Below are positions 11,301-24,224 of a stretch of DNA of 54,532 nucleotides, piece by piece; position 1 is the first letter of the stretch; each line of letters starts with the position of its first letter. Location of the stretch: the NCBI GenBank assembly GCA_009103225.1, contig RHPI01002048.1:571036-625567 (forward strand). The letters run 5' to 3'. The stretch comes from Chlorokybus atmophyticus. Lineage: Eukaryota; Streptophyta; Chlorokybophyceae; Chlorokybales; Chlorokybaceae. The notes under the pieces were generated by a model. The model worked only from the letters and a program-made list of their open reading frames with translations, had not been told where the DNA came from and did no database searches. A program made the translations under genes and the position numbers.

Positions 11301-12414
11301 GTAGAAGCATATTTAGACAATATTGACTGTTGGGTTTTGTGATGGGAAGGTAGATGAGGGTGTTATTGAGTGAGGGGAAGTGCATTTAGCAAGTTATAGT
11401 CAATGTAACCGGACATTAGCGTAACCCAAATCTGGTGGGTGTAATGGGGGCTATTTCGGGAGTTGTGAGTGGAGAAAGGGTTGGTGGAAGGAGTGGGGAT
11501 CCATGTGGCAGTCAAGAGCTGGTTATGGAGACGATCTACTCATCATTGGAAGTGGAGCTGGAGGAGAGCAAGTCCAAGTAGGTTTTACCATGGTCTAGTG
11601 CATTCTTAATTAGTTGTGCTAGCTTATGACATGTGTCATTGACTTGTTCATTGTATAAGTAGTGTGACTGAACAGATGTAGCTATCTGGTCTGCAAGTTA
11701 CCATACCAACTTACAAGTGTCATACAAGTGCCATAACACTAGTGCAATACATGTTTTTGTGTTGTATGCAATTGGTGCCTTAGCTAAGACTGTTGTTGTG
11801 TGAGCGTGTGACACTGGCGCATACCATCGTGCCCTGCTCAGCAAGTACATCTACAAGGAGGAGGTCATCATCATCACCCTTGTGTAGACTGTTCACTACA
11901 CATGTAGCTAATCATTCAAGTGTATGAGTAGAAGGAGCAAACATTGCATGAAGTTGCAGTGTTGTGTAGTGCAGTAGCAACATGGTCGACATGTGCTAGT
12001 GGGTGCATCGAGGAGACGTGGCGCGACACGCAGCACCGTATGCAACATGCGGTGGAAAGCTGCGAAGGACCTTTGAAATTTTTGTTTGCAGAGGTATTGA
12101 TGGCCATGGCTTTTTGGGACATAACCTGCCCAGTGCCGCCATCACACGACCCCTTGTGTTTTATGCCCGTTATACTTTGTCTTTGCCCTGCTCCGGTGTG
12201 CTGTTCTGGCTCACCTTTTGGTGATGACTTGGTGGCGTGGCCATTGCCCCATTGCCTGCGGACTGCATCACCCCCTTCTACCCACAGTACTCTCGCACAC
12301 CTTACGCAGTTGCATTCTTAGCAACTTGCTTGCAATTGCCTCTGCTGGTTGGTGCTTGTAGTACGTAAGCACGCTTTACTTAGCTACACAATTACTCTGC
12401 ACGCACTTACAAGT

Positions 12415-12945
12415 TCAAACCGCTGTGTGCTTGTCCACATGCATCCTTGCCGAGGAACTCGTTAAGTGACTATCACCTCCTCTCAAGCTAAGGGGACCAC
12501 ACGGTTTGTTTTTGGCCTTCCAACTACTAGTAGGCATTCTAGTAGACATTGACTCGAACACCTTGTTACCCCACCACCTTGTCGCATTTACCCTTTGTAG
12601 CTTCTCACACTTAGCAGCGCACTTGGGTATGCTGCTCTGCAGCCCCATCACCTCCTCACACTTGTGGCTTAGATAAGTACATATCCCCACTGCGAGACAC
12701 ACCTCGCAATCGAGCCACCCTTGCACGACATCATGTACAACGGGAACTACTGCGAGACACACCTTGCAGTCGAGCCACCCTTGCACGGGATCATGTACAA
12801 CGGAAACCTCATGCAAGTATTGGAATGGCATGCTTGTATTTACAGCAATTTCATATGTACGCACATTATAATGTTGAAAACGATTATATACATATACAAT
12901 TATATACAAGCATGCGCAACAGAACATTAGGACAACCATAAGCAT
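12415..12945 (-). pseudogene. Unrecognised ORF with duplicated 20-residue unit, possible transposase relic
   Basis: The open frame is 176 codons long. It contains two 20-residue copies of a segment with HDxVQGWLDCxVCLAV, encoded by the 60-bp tandem duplication, then a Cys-rich stretch and the string VNATRWWGNKVFESM. The latter faintly recalls the NATRWNS segment of hAT transposases, but the rest does not support that call. I do not recognise the family. It could be an exon, a relic or a chance frame. Confidence 0.25.
12689..12808. repeat. 60-bp tandem duplication
   Basis: Two copies, each beginning ACTGCGAGACACACC, lie head to tail with a few substitutions. The unit is a multiple of three and keeps a minus-strand frame open. 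Confidence 0.85.
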
Positions 12946-14948
12946 TTACAACTTTTAAGAGCGGATCTTATAATTCATGAAATGACGCTTGTCGGTCTGC
13001 CTGCGCTTTTCATACCATCGTGTAGAAGTAAAACCCAAGCACAAGTAAGCTATGCACACCAGTTATTGGACACAGCGTATGCACAATGATGCCATCATGG
13101 AATTATATATGCTGGTAGTTAATATTCGGAGCATTAATTGCACTTTATCGTGAAGCGCAATTAATGATGTTAAGCAAAATGAAAAGTCTATGCAAATCTT
13201 GTTAAAAACCATAGTTATATAAGGTTGCACGGAATCCCCCGCATTCATGTTGATAAAAACGGTATAAGTGTCAAGTACCATAAATACATGCAATAATACC
13301 ATCAACAAAATGCTTTAAGTGCTTAACGTCATTGCGTCCTCGTGCATGGACGTACATGCATATTACGCACAACATAAATGATAATGCCGATTTGCGCGGT
13401 GCTACTATGTGAATTACCTACGTTGGCCGTTGCTTGTTGCCTCCGTTGCTCCCTTCCCCTCCAATGCTCCTCGGCGGTGGTATTCAAGTTCATTTTTCCT
13501 TGTCATGGCGGGCCCCTCGAGTACAACGTTGCAATGTTCTGCCTTGCTATTGCTTATGGTTGTAAGTGCAAGTGACCAATGTGTCTATTTCGTACTAACA
13601 ATGGCCCCTTCCAAGCCCCTAGAAGGCACAAATTTAAGGCAAAGGCCATACTACACAACTATGTGAATCCCATGTACGTACATGCGTATACGGATGTAAG
13701 TACGTACGTACATGCCTATACGTAGTTACAAGCTTCCGTGATACAAGGTATACCGCCACAATATTATACAGCCAATTTTACAGTCATCTTGTTACTGTTG
13801 ACAATGGTTTATCAAAGCAATGTGATGATCACTTGATTGCGTACAAACCAGCAACGATGATACATACGCCGTTGACAAGTACTTGCGTAAATGTGTGTTA
13901 TCGCGTATTATGTGTTACAATGAAACAACCATTAAAGTTGTACATGTTACATAACTTATGTCCAATGTGCTGCACTACTACCGGTAGGTGAGCTACATGT
14001 ATACCAATATAAATGCTCTAGTTGAGCACCTTCTGTTACATGTTGGTTGTGAAGCTTGCTGCCTCCTCCTTGCCCTACTCGCCCCTCCACTCCACTTGCA
14101 CGCACTTAATTAGGCACATAGCTAGGTGCATGCCCCTGCTAAATGGAAAGCCCTACTTTGTGTCTGCCTCTGTTCTTTGTCTAATTCTTTGAGATTTGTT
14201 GCATGGTGACATTACTATCGTGGTTTCCATTTGCTACTCAAATTAGCCTATAAAATATCATCAACACTGTTTGCTAACATTTTACTTGCCTTGAATTAGC
14301 ATCTAGCACATCCGACGCTACATTCGCAATGCAGGATTAGTGGGTTACAGGAAGGACAATTATTGCTGCAAGTGTACGCGATGTGTGAAAGCATCAATAG
14401 CCAAAGACACCACATTCTTTGTAGTGTGCAAGAGATATGGGTACCATTTCCATCGCATGTCCCAATAACAAGAGACGAGGGCATTGCGTGTATTTGCCAT
14501 GTCCACCCTCAGACACTGTATTCACCAATACCATCACATCTCAGCACAAGCCCACAAGCCTACCGCCGGCTAAACGAACTTCAAGCCACACCAGTCAATG
14601 TGCACAACAGCAGTTGCCAGTCAACACATTCCACAACTTACATAAATCTATCATAGTACAACACAACTTGAATCGTCTCTACAACTTATTGTCAACTGGC
14701 TAGAATCTAGTTATGCATTGCCCCAACTATGCAAAATATACCACTAAAATGCATGCTTGCAAGCCTGCTCCCGCGTGACACCTGTAAATGTTGAACGGCG
14801 TTTCATTTAGGACACCTACTCAGCCAAATCGTCTAGCCAGTGTCCTCGGCACCCTCGCAGCAGTAGTATTCGTGCATAGCAAACACGTGGTCAACACACT
14901 GGAACAACCAACACAGCCTTGCGCATTGTGCTGAAAGTGCAGAGGTTC

Positions 14949-17549
14949 TCAGCACGGCCCGGTAGTGCGTGGCATGCCATGGGTTTTCCACACTCGGTAT
15001 ACACGCCGCGACCTGCGCAGTTCATCGTCTACCGCATGATTGCCATCCTTGAGAGCTTTTGCTTGCGCGCCTTGGACAATGCGCTCGCCGTCAGTCTTTG
15101 CCTTCTTCGCTCGCGGTGCATCAGGGTGCTTGGTTGGGTGCGCCTCAAGTTGCTTGATGACCTGTGTAAACCCACAGACAAGCCCAAGCGTCAAGAACTC
15201 GCAAACTCAACTTCTGTTGCTCCAGATTATTGGTCAATATCAACCTCCTACCTCTTCCAAGTTTTCTGCAAGCTTGTAAGCAAGAGAGCGGCTGAAGTCT
15301 TCACGAACGACGGCCCTCAGCAGTGTCACATGACTGGCATCCGGGGCCATGGTGTATGCTGGCAGAATCCATCCGTGCATTCGTAGCTTATGGGCAATGT
15401 CATAGCAATCATATTTGCTGTCGTCCTGTGCACCGACATGAGTACGATAGATTAGAAAAGCAGCTCGTAGACTTTATGAATGGTAGCCCAAACTACACGC
15501 AAACCTTCAAAGTGAACGCCAGGAGTGGTACGCCCATGTCGGCGCTGGATAGCATCTTGAAGATGCCCAGTTCCTCAATTCGCTCTCGCAAGAACTGGAC
15601 CTGAGCCCAACAGTTCGCCATAATCTTCTTGTAGCCGTGGAAGCCCAGACGGATGAACTGGTAGTATTGGCCGATGATGCCAGTGGCACCGCGCGAGAAA
15701 TTGAGTGTGAATGTAGGTTGATCGCTGCCAAGGTAGTTGATGTGGAACACCAGCTCCTCTGGCAGGTCCTCCTTGGATCGCCAGATAGCCCAACCGCAAC
15801 CAGGGTACACAAGTCCATACTTGTGACCACTTAGGTTGATAGACTTCACCTGGAAACAAGAAAGGACAAGCGTTCAATTGAGTGCATGTATGTGCAACGC
15901 CTGTTTGCCACGCTGACAAAGCTAGGCGTACCAATGGGAGTCTGAAATCCCACTCAAGCTCTGGCCAAAGGAAGGGTGCCACAAACCCGCCGGAAGCGGC
16001 GTCCACGTGTATGGGTGTGTCCCAGCCTGCATCATTAGGCTTTGAAGCTACATCAGCAACATCATTGCATACATGCAAGTACGCAAGCTCACTCTAAATC
16101 CCCTTTGAATCCCCTCTAATTGCCCTCAATTCCAACCTGTCCTCTTGTTTTTCTCAGTCAACAAGTCGTTGACGGCCTTCACATCCTCAAACTGCCCATC
16201 ATACCTGTCGAAAAAACACAAGTTTGTACCTCCAGACTTGGTACAACAAGACAAAGCAGCAGGTCATGAAGAGGGCATTGCTAGTAACTGACGTGCTGCC
16301 AAGGATAGCGCAGACACAGATGGTGTTTTCATCAACCAAGTCCACAGCCTCCTTTGGGTCCATAATGAACCGCGTGTCGGTCAGCTTCACAATCTTCATG
16401 TCCACCTCCCAATAGCGGCAAAACTTTTCCCAACAAACTTGAACATTTGCTCCGCAAACTACATTCGGATGTAAACATTCTTCCTCTTTTTTGCCTTTGG
16501 CCATCATCCGCTTTTTCCACAGAACTTTAAATGCCAACCCAGCCAGCATGATAGCCTCGCTTGATCCCACAGTCCTGGTGAGGACTTCAAGTTCAGGTTC
16601 AGTGCACTTCAACAGAGGATGATTATGCGAATGCAACTGAGCAACAACAACTGCTTGGGAAGTTGCCAAAGGGAGTGTCTGTGTTCCTTACCCGACTCCA
16701 ATGGCCGCCCCTTCATCGCTCTCGATGGGTGCGTTGCACAAGCGTGCAATCATGTTGACGCAGCGATTCTGTAACTCCGTGGTTGCCTCATACTCGTCCA
16801 TGTCAATGAAGTTCTTGTTCATGCCCTCCATCAGTAGTCTGCATGAACACAATGCACATGTAATCACCATTACATGAACATTGTGTTGAGATTTGTGGCA
16901 ACAGCTATTATCTGCACTGACTTGTCGCATTCTGGCTCCATCCATGTGGTCACAAAGCTGGCGAGGTTGAGATGCGGGTTGCCGTCAAGCATCAACTCAT
17001 CATGAATGAACTGGTAAGCTGCATCTTTTGGCATGGAGTCCATTGGCATGGAGTAACGTGGCAACTGCAGGGAAACCGCTCGTATTGCTGCACATGTAAA
17101 TGGCCACAGAAACGCAACCCCAAGAGTGGCAGCTCAATGTGCACTATGAAAAGCACGATGGGAAAGCTGATTTGAAATGAAAGCTATACAGACACTACCG
17201 CACCCGACATTTGTGCTTGCAGTAGTAATCCGTTCTTGCACAGGCTACTCGTTGCTTACATGCTTATGCATGCATGTTTACTCAAGCAGTGAGAAATTTG
17301 TTCCCTGCTACATTCAGCAAGCCGTCCTGTTGTGCTGGACATACCAGACGCATACGCATCTGCAACTGTCAGACTTACAGGTGCACTGCTGTAGCGAGAA
17401 GCATAGGCAGGAGCAACATACTCCTCACGTTCCGCCTCGTCCACCGTTGCCGCCTTAGCAGGCTGCTTCACCTCGTGGATCGTCATGCTGCCTGGCCCTG
17501 AACGTGCAAGCTGGCGGACGGTGGCCGGCAGCGAGTCAGAGGTGATCAT
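14949..17549 (-). CDS. GAD: Glutamate decarboxylase, plant type
   Basis: This PLP enzyme converts glutamate to GABA in the cytosol. Nine exons in transcript order: 17549-17379, 17064-16922, 16838-16692, 16574-16293, 16204-16137, 16026-15932, 15849-15505, 15425-15252, 15161-14949. All joins keep phase and give 545 residues, against about 500 for land-plant GADs. Diagnostic strings are [52 protein letters not shown] and the PLP-lysine motif NLSGHKYG (Lys about 312). The fit is closer to plant than bacterial GAD. The start is the first ATG of the exon carrying the short N-terminal extension. The last exon encodes a lysine/arginine-rich tail ending near [11 protein letters not shown], where land plants carry a calmodulin-binding domain. 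The gene is head to head with tRNase Z. Confidence 0.95.
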
Positions 17550-17597
17550 TGCGCAAATCGCACAGCCTTCTTTGCACGACAGCTGCAGTCAAGCACG

Positions 17598-17806
17598 CAA
17601 GCCAAGACAGCAGGCCACAGCAGCCAGGTACAGCGAGCACCTTGTCCAAACTAAATGCACATAGCTAAACGAAGCTTGGCTGCAACCAGCTACAGAAGGC
17701 AAGCCAACACCACGACAGCAAGCCACAGCAGCCAGCAGCAGCAAATAGCGGCTGGTAAAGTACGTGAACAAGCTGAATGAAGCTTGGCTGCAACCAGCTA
17801 CAGCTA
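17598..17806. repeat. Imperfect tandem duplication
   Basis: Two units of about 105 bp each end in GAAGCTTGGCTGCAACCAGC and share CACAGCAGCCAG near their starts. They lie in the roughly 1.07-kb divergent region between GAD and tRNase Z, which otherwise shows nothing I can name. Confidence 0.6.
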
Positions 17807-18619
17807 CAGCGTCATCGGCTTCAGCAACATCAGCTGCAAGGTCTCAGACTTGTCAACCCAGCATGCAAAGTACGAACGCTGATTGACCAACTAAGAAATT
17901 CTAGCGGTGGGGTCCGCATGAACCAATAGAGATGACGTTGTTCAACAATCACGTTGCACGCTCATCCTCTAATACATGCCTTGCTGTAGCCGTGTCCGTA
18001 GCGTAGGTTTGGGCCAACGTTGGGCTCCTCGCCGCAGGCAGCTCTCCACGCCGCTTAGCCCGTATAGGTCTACAATCCTCGAACAACGCCAAGCTCACAA
18101 GACAAGGCCGCAGCTGGCGCCACGACACCTGCAGCGCATGCAAGCCACCTCAACAACGACAGCGCCATGCAAGCAGACAAGAAATTCCCGGTTAGGCCCG
18201 GTCGTTCCACCAAACTGATCACCGTCAGTGCTGTGACTCACCACTGCTAACTCCGAACTGACCGGGCACTCCCAGCCAAATCCCTGCTAACCTTGACTTA
18301 TACCGCCGGTGTAATTTGTAGAGTGCAAACCTCGGTCTCATTGTGCCGGTTGAATCTTTACCGCGCTTTGTAAAATGGAAGCGAGATCGGATCTCTTTAG
18401 GCTGTCCAAAGAGATAAATTAGGCATCAGGATTGCTGAATTCAGCTACAGGATGTGATCAGTGATCTCCGATGAACTTGCTAATCCATCTAACTTGCCTC
18501 CTCAGCTGGAGGGAAGTTAGCATTGCGGTGGCCAAAGGAAGTTGTTTGGGTATGGGCGGCGGTGCAGGCGGCGGCGACGGTGGCGGTGGCCGTGGTGGCC
18601 GGGAGCGGGGTTGTGGGGC

Positions 18620-21600
18620 ATGTCTGCTGGCAACCTATTTGCTTATGTTGCTCTGAGACGGCTGAACTCTGGAAAGTTGAGTAGACCAGCAGGCTTGCTG
18701 TTGGCAGGGCGGCAGTGGGGGTCGGTGGCCACCTCGACTGCTGGTCGGGCGCCAAGGCAGCCTCCAGCCATGGGGAAGAAGGACCGTCATGCTGAACGTT
18801 CTGGCGCAAGCGCCTCAGCACCTGTCGGTCAGCGTGCGGTATCCGCCACAACCTCCAGCTTTGTTCAGGTGTTGAATGCAATGCACGCTCAGCATTGATA
18901 TCACAATGCTTGTCCATGCAATCGCTCACATTGGTCCTTGTTGCCTTTCTGCAGTCCTATAGCTCGCACATTCGTTCCTTGCGTAATTTACACAAGGTGT
19001 GTCGTGTCGCATGCACATGCTCCTGACCCGCAGTTGCACGCAATTCACCCATATGAGACACAACCAGGAACTACGAAGTGTAAGAGAGAGTATAACTTAA
19101 TCATTCAATCATTTCAGACTTTTGTAAGATTAGGGCAAACAGTCAGCTATGCATGCACCAACATCTTACATGTTGCATAGGGCCTCCATTGCAGCAACGA
19201 GCGCATGCATGCATTATGTAAGCGAGCTGTTCATCTTATAGATAGTCACTACAGCGGATGAGCAGCTGCTGTTGTGGGATGAGCCTTCACAGCCAGAACG
19301 TGTGTGCATTGGGTCATGAACTTGTAATCGTGGCCGCAGGTAGTTGGCATTGGTGGTGATACTGGCGGCACAAGCCCGTCGGTTCTGCTGTTCTTTGACC
19401 AGCGGCGCTACCTTTTCAACGTTGGTGAGGTAGCCATCATGATGTACTCATCGCTTGACCTAAATCTGCTGCCCAAGTGTCAGCTGTAGTCGGCACCAAC
19501 ATGTGTGGGCTTGCAGGGTTTTCAGCGATTGGCAGCAGAACACAAAATCCGCTTGTCAAAGGTGGGAGTGGAGGTCATAATGCAGAAACATTGGTGTGAA
19601 GTGTGTTGTGTCATCTTGCATGCGGTATATACATATTCATGACTGCAAGTCGTGTTGCAGATCAACCATTTTTTCTTTACTCGAGTCTGTTCCGAAACGG
19701 CTGGTGGCGTCCCTGGTAAGCAGAACATCACCACAGTACACTTTGTATGCATTTGTAGTCATGGCCCAGGGCAAAACAGAGGGGCCCGACACGCAAGCAA
19801 AAACACAAAGCTTCACCAACGGAATACCAACGGGCAACTACAAACAACTCGACCACTTCAAGAACCCAAGCACAACTAGACTAGACTAGGGGGGCTGGTT
19901 GCTATGTGCAGCTATGTGCATGGCATGTGTCCTGCCTATTGTGACGGTCATGAAGCATGCCGGGGGCAGCACTTCAGCACAAAAGTTGCCTATTCTTATG
20001 CAGGCATGCTTCTCACATTGGCGGAGACAGCGGAGAACCATGAAGGGGTGAGGAGTCTGTCCTGACCTTGCTGCGGAAATCTGCATGACGTTAACCATCA
20101 ACACAGTGTAACCACCCGCATATTGCTCCCCGCAGCTGGCGCTTTTCGGGCCCGCTCGTCTCAAAGGCTTTGTCGATGCTTTTCGAAACTATGTAAGCAC
20201 GAGGGTGTTTGGTCTGCAACTGCGGGAGATTTTTTACAACGACTCGGCACAATCCTCAGGAGAAGTGCCTGTGTATGAAGACGATCTTGTGAAAATATCA
20301 GCAGTTGTTCTCAAAGCGCCCACGTCAGAACCAACCCTATTGGAAGATGTCGAGCATGCACCGGTGCTTGATGTCAATGTTGTGAATGGCGACAACAGCT
20401 CTCCGGTCAAGCGAGCCAAGTTGATGAACGTACGAGAGCCACACGAGCACTTTGCTCTGGTGTACATATGCCAGCTGCCGCCCATACCGGGCAAGTTCGA
20501 CCCGGTTCAAGCGCGCAAGCTAGGCGTCAAGCCTGGGCCATTGTTTGGGCAGTTGCAGCGAGGGGAGAGCATCAAGCTGGATGATGGCCGCATGGTATGC
20601 TTGAAGCCACAGTGAACATGGCGGTGCAAAGTTCGTCCAACCACTGTGTATGTCATGTGTCTGATGTGAAGGTGTGCAGGTGCGCTCTAGCGATGTCATG
20701 GGTCCTTCAACGCCAGGCCCTGTGCTGATTGTAACCGATTGCCCATCCGAAGCATACCTGCCATCACTGTTAGCCGCCCCGCGCTTGCAAGTGCTGCGCA
20801 CTGACGAGTCCACTAGCGGCACGGAAAAGGCACCTGCTTGCGTTGTTCACCTGTCACCTGCAGAGGTGCGCTATATGTAAAGCACTCAACCTTGTGCCAA
20901 ACCTTGTGGGATGTTTACTTATTCAAGTGCACATGTTGCAGGTTTTGCAAACGCCAGAGTATCAGCACTGGGTGCAGCATCTCTCGTCATTGGGAGCTAC
21001 GCACATTGATGCGAGAGCCGCTTCTAAACAGCCAGCGTTCCTTGCAAGCAGTCGTCTGCAGGCGAAACTCAACCGCATCCAATCTGACGTGTTTCCGCTC
21101 GCGCATCCTGTTGTCCTTGATGCCAGTCCCTCCTTGTCGTTATCGAGTAGTCCCGCAGCCTCTGTTGATGGAGTTGAAGCAGGAGAAAACCTGCTGAAGT
21201 ACAACCTGAGACCTTTGGCGTCAAAGGGCTTGGACAGGTGCTCCAGCTGCTTTGGATGTCGCACACGCACACGCACACACACGCAAGTTCGCGTTATCGC
21301 TAATACTCGTAGCTTGCTTTCATCAGGAAGGTTGTTTGACTGTGGACGTGTTGCATGTAATTTGCTGTAGATGAAGGCCCAGACTTGAAGGCATGCCTTA
21401 TTCGTGCAGGAGCACAGTACCAGCTCCGCTCGAACTCCAGGACGTGTTGCAGGAGCTCGAACGTGAAGTGCCGGATGTGATGGCTGCCATTGATGAGGTG
21501 CCAAGCACGTCCGGCACCTCGGAAGAGGACCGAGATCTGCCTGCCTGCTTGCAAGGGATAAGCCGCCAAGAGCTGGAGGTCGTGTTCCTCGGTACCGGCT

Positions 21601-22957
21601 CGGCCATCCCTTCCAAGTACCGGAACGTCTCCGGCATCTACCTGAACTTCTTTGGCCGTGGCGGCATGCTGCTCGATTGTGGTGAAGGCAGCTTTGGACA
21701 GCTTCAGCGCAGGTGAGAAGAGCGTTGCAGTGCACTGCAGTCCATGACGTTTTTTCCCTCTGGAGCATGCATAAACGGTTTGGCAGGTATGGAAGCGAGG
21801 GTGCCAATGAAGCCATTGTCAAACTGAGGTGCATATGGATTAGCCACATACACGCAGGTGGGTCGTCGTTACTTCAATAGGTGACCGCACATAAAGCTTT
21901 TATATCATGAATTTTGTGTGGGTGCGTGGGTGTGCAGCTGTTGTGTATTGAGTGCAGCTGTGGGCGCAGACCATCATGCCGGGTTGTCGCACATCCTGGC
22001 ATTGCGCAGGAAGCTCTTGGGCAACGAGTGCAAGCCGCTGCCCGTCATTGGTCCGTGGCCTCTGAGGAACGTGCTAGCAGCCTTTGGCATGCTGGAAGAG
22101 TTCTCAGCAACCTTCATCGACTGCGTCGACACTCTACCCTGGACTGAGGCCAAGCCCGTTGCTGAGGTGCGTGCTACGCACTTGAGTTGAATCACTGTGT
22201 TGCTGTCATGCACTCCCGATACGTTGTTGCACAGAATTGTGAGTTCATATGCCCACGATGCTTTGGTCATCTAGCATGAGACACACTCCGATTATATGCA
22301 CTGGTTTTGCAGTTGCCAAGCCGTGTCTTGGCTGCCAAGGCAGCTTTGAAGGAGCCTCTCTCGCAGCTCGGGTTGAAGAGGCTAACAAGCGTGGAGGTGC
22401 AGCACTGCGCCAATGCGTTTGGAATTGTGCTCGAGGCCGTTGAGCGCACGGGAGCTGATGTGGACACGGGGGAGCCATCACAGCAGCCAACTCCTGGTTG
22501 GAAGCTCGTCTATTCCGGAGACACTCGTCCGTGCGAGCGCCTCGTTGAAGCTAGCAAGGGTGCAACGGTCTTGATTCACGAGGTGAGGGGTGCAGAGCGC
22601 ACTGCTACCATGCATTTTGTTGTGGCTAACACCACACATATCCTTAAAAAACAGGCCACCTTTGATGATGGCATGTTGGAGGAGGCATTGGCGAAGCGGC
22701 ATAGTTTAACCAAAGAGGCGGTGGAGGTTGGTGTGAGGGCGGGAGCGTGGCGGACAATCTTGACGCACTTCAGCCAGCGGTACCCGAAGATCCCCGTCAT
22801 AGACGAGAGCTACACCGCCCATACTTGCATAGCCTTTGACCTCATGTCCGTCAACCTCGCCGACCTCTGGCTCCTGCCAAAGCTCCTGCCGCCCCTCAAA
22901 CTACTGTTCAAGGACGAGCTCATGGAGGCTGAAGAGCAACAAGCTGTTGGAGCGTAG
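18620..22957 (+). CDS. TRZ: tRNase Z, long form (ELAC2/TRZ type)
   Basis: The enzyme removes 3' trailers from precursor tRNAs. Thirteen exons: 18620-18868, 19340-19429, 19517-19561, 19661-19715, 20004-20047, 20136-20594, 20680-20865, 20942-21237, 21410-21712, 21787-21857, 21970-22166, 22313-22582, 22655-22957, giving 855 residues. Residues 1-83 form an Arg/Ser/Ala-rich presequence poor in acids, suggesting mitochondrial or plastid import. The N-terminal inactive half has [20 protein letters not shown] and [13 protein letters not shown]. The C-terminal catalytic half has the PxKxRN loop (PSKYRN, about 542-547), the zinc motif HIHADHHAG split across an exon junction, YSGDTRPC and LTHFSQRYP. The start is the first in-frame ATG after an upstream stop; an internal Met before GKKDRH could make a non-imported form. 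It is convergent with the next gene. Confidence 0.95.
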
Positions 22958-24224
22958 GCTTTATGTCTGCACCCACGAGTACATGTAGCTAATTGCCGCC
23001 TCATCAGGCATGTTCAGTATGTGCAAACAATGGTCATGCACCGAGATACAGGTGCTGCAGCCAATTTGAACTGAAGTGAGACAAAATATGACGGTGCTTG
23101 GATTGAAGCTATGCGCATAGTTTGCTAGGCATCAGGTATCAGCAGAATGCTTGCAACGCATCCATGTCGTGGCCTCTTACCTACCGTGGGTAAAGAGGAG
23201 ACTGGAACAGAAGCTGCATGTGCATCATGTGCATCATTGCACGTTGGCATCAGCTGCAGTCATATACATGTCCGTGGCTGCTTGTAAGGATAGGGAAACT
23301 AACGGGGGGCCCAGTCATCAGCACGCACACACTAAAACCATCATATTAAAGGCTTACATGTCCAGCCCCCCGTCGTTGTGCTGAGCTAGCTTTGCCTTGG
23401 TTGTTTTGTGCTGGTTTAATGCAATGCGGGTGTTGTGTTGTGCTAAGCTGATGGCCCCATTGCTATACCAAAAACATAAGCACAAGCAAACGGCATACAA
23501 CAACTACAAGCATGTTCCAGGCACATCTATTGTGCTGCATTTGGTTGGCATATGAAGTGCTTTCAGATGACATCATATGTTCCTATGTCTGCTTTGGTAA
23601 TACGGCTGGACGCACGCACATAACCAATTCCAAACCGCCACGTGCTTTGCATTTGAACTATCTTGTGATCTTATGCTGTGATCCACAATTGACTTGTACT
23701 AATAGGCCATGAAGTCTCGTGCACAACCACAATGTGCACCTGACATGTGGCGGTTTAGAACTTGTGGTATTGTTTGCAGGCAGAGCCCTTCCAGACTGGA
23801 AGTTCCAGTACATGCATGCGCACTTGCGTGCCGCATCTGGTGTACAACTGACCCAACGACAAGATGCACGCCTCAATCCCACATGCTAGCAAGGATGCTG
23901 CAAAACACCACTGCCCAACAGCCACAACCAACAAATACAGTGCAGCGATCAATTACTCGACATGAACTGTCATCAGTTACAAACATCAACGAGATACACA
24001 CATTGAAGGTGCAGTGGTGGCATGCATCTAATTTCAGCTAAAGTAGCAGAGCTACAAGCGCAGGCTCAGACATACGCATGCAAGCCCAACAGCAACTCGT
24101 TGGAAGGAATAGTCCGAGTCAAATTGGCAGGCACGCATACCTCACCATAAGCAAGTTCACAAGCACGAATACTATTGCGGGAATGGACAACAAAACTCTA
24201 TACACAACACGGCTGTACAAACTA
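22958..24224. other. Convergent intergenic region
   Basis: The region lies between the stop codons of tRNase Z (+) and the FBF1-like gene (-). It presumably holds both 3' ends. No gene, tRNA or clear repeat was seen, and there is no TGTAA in the first hundred bases after the tRNase Z stop. Confidence 0.5.

Larger units (their letters stand above)
6552..14948. other. Gene-poor region, nothing recognised
   Basis: No ORF here resembles a family I know, and none joins to neighbours by plausible splicing. The stretch at 8.4-9.1 kb is GC-rich with AGC and GCC triplet runs and could be a promoter or CpG-rich remnant. Short ORFs at 7.7-8.4 kb and 9.2-9.7 kb have no identifiable domain. Individual repeats in the region are listed separately. 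Confidence 0.5.

Noticed and set aside
12500-12620. hAT transposase
   Set aside because: Only a short NATRW-like string is suggestive. No BED finger, DDE residues or dimerisation motif could be found nearby.
20962-21849. 295-codon minus-strand ORF
   Set aside because: It is antisense to exons of tRNase Z, whose product is clearly recognisable. It is a shadow frame.
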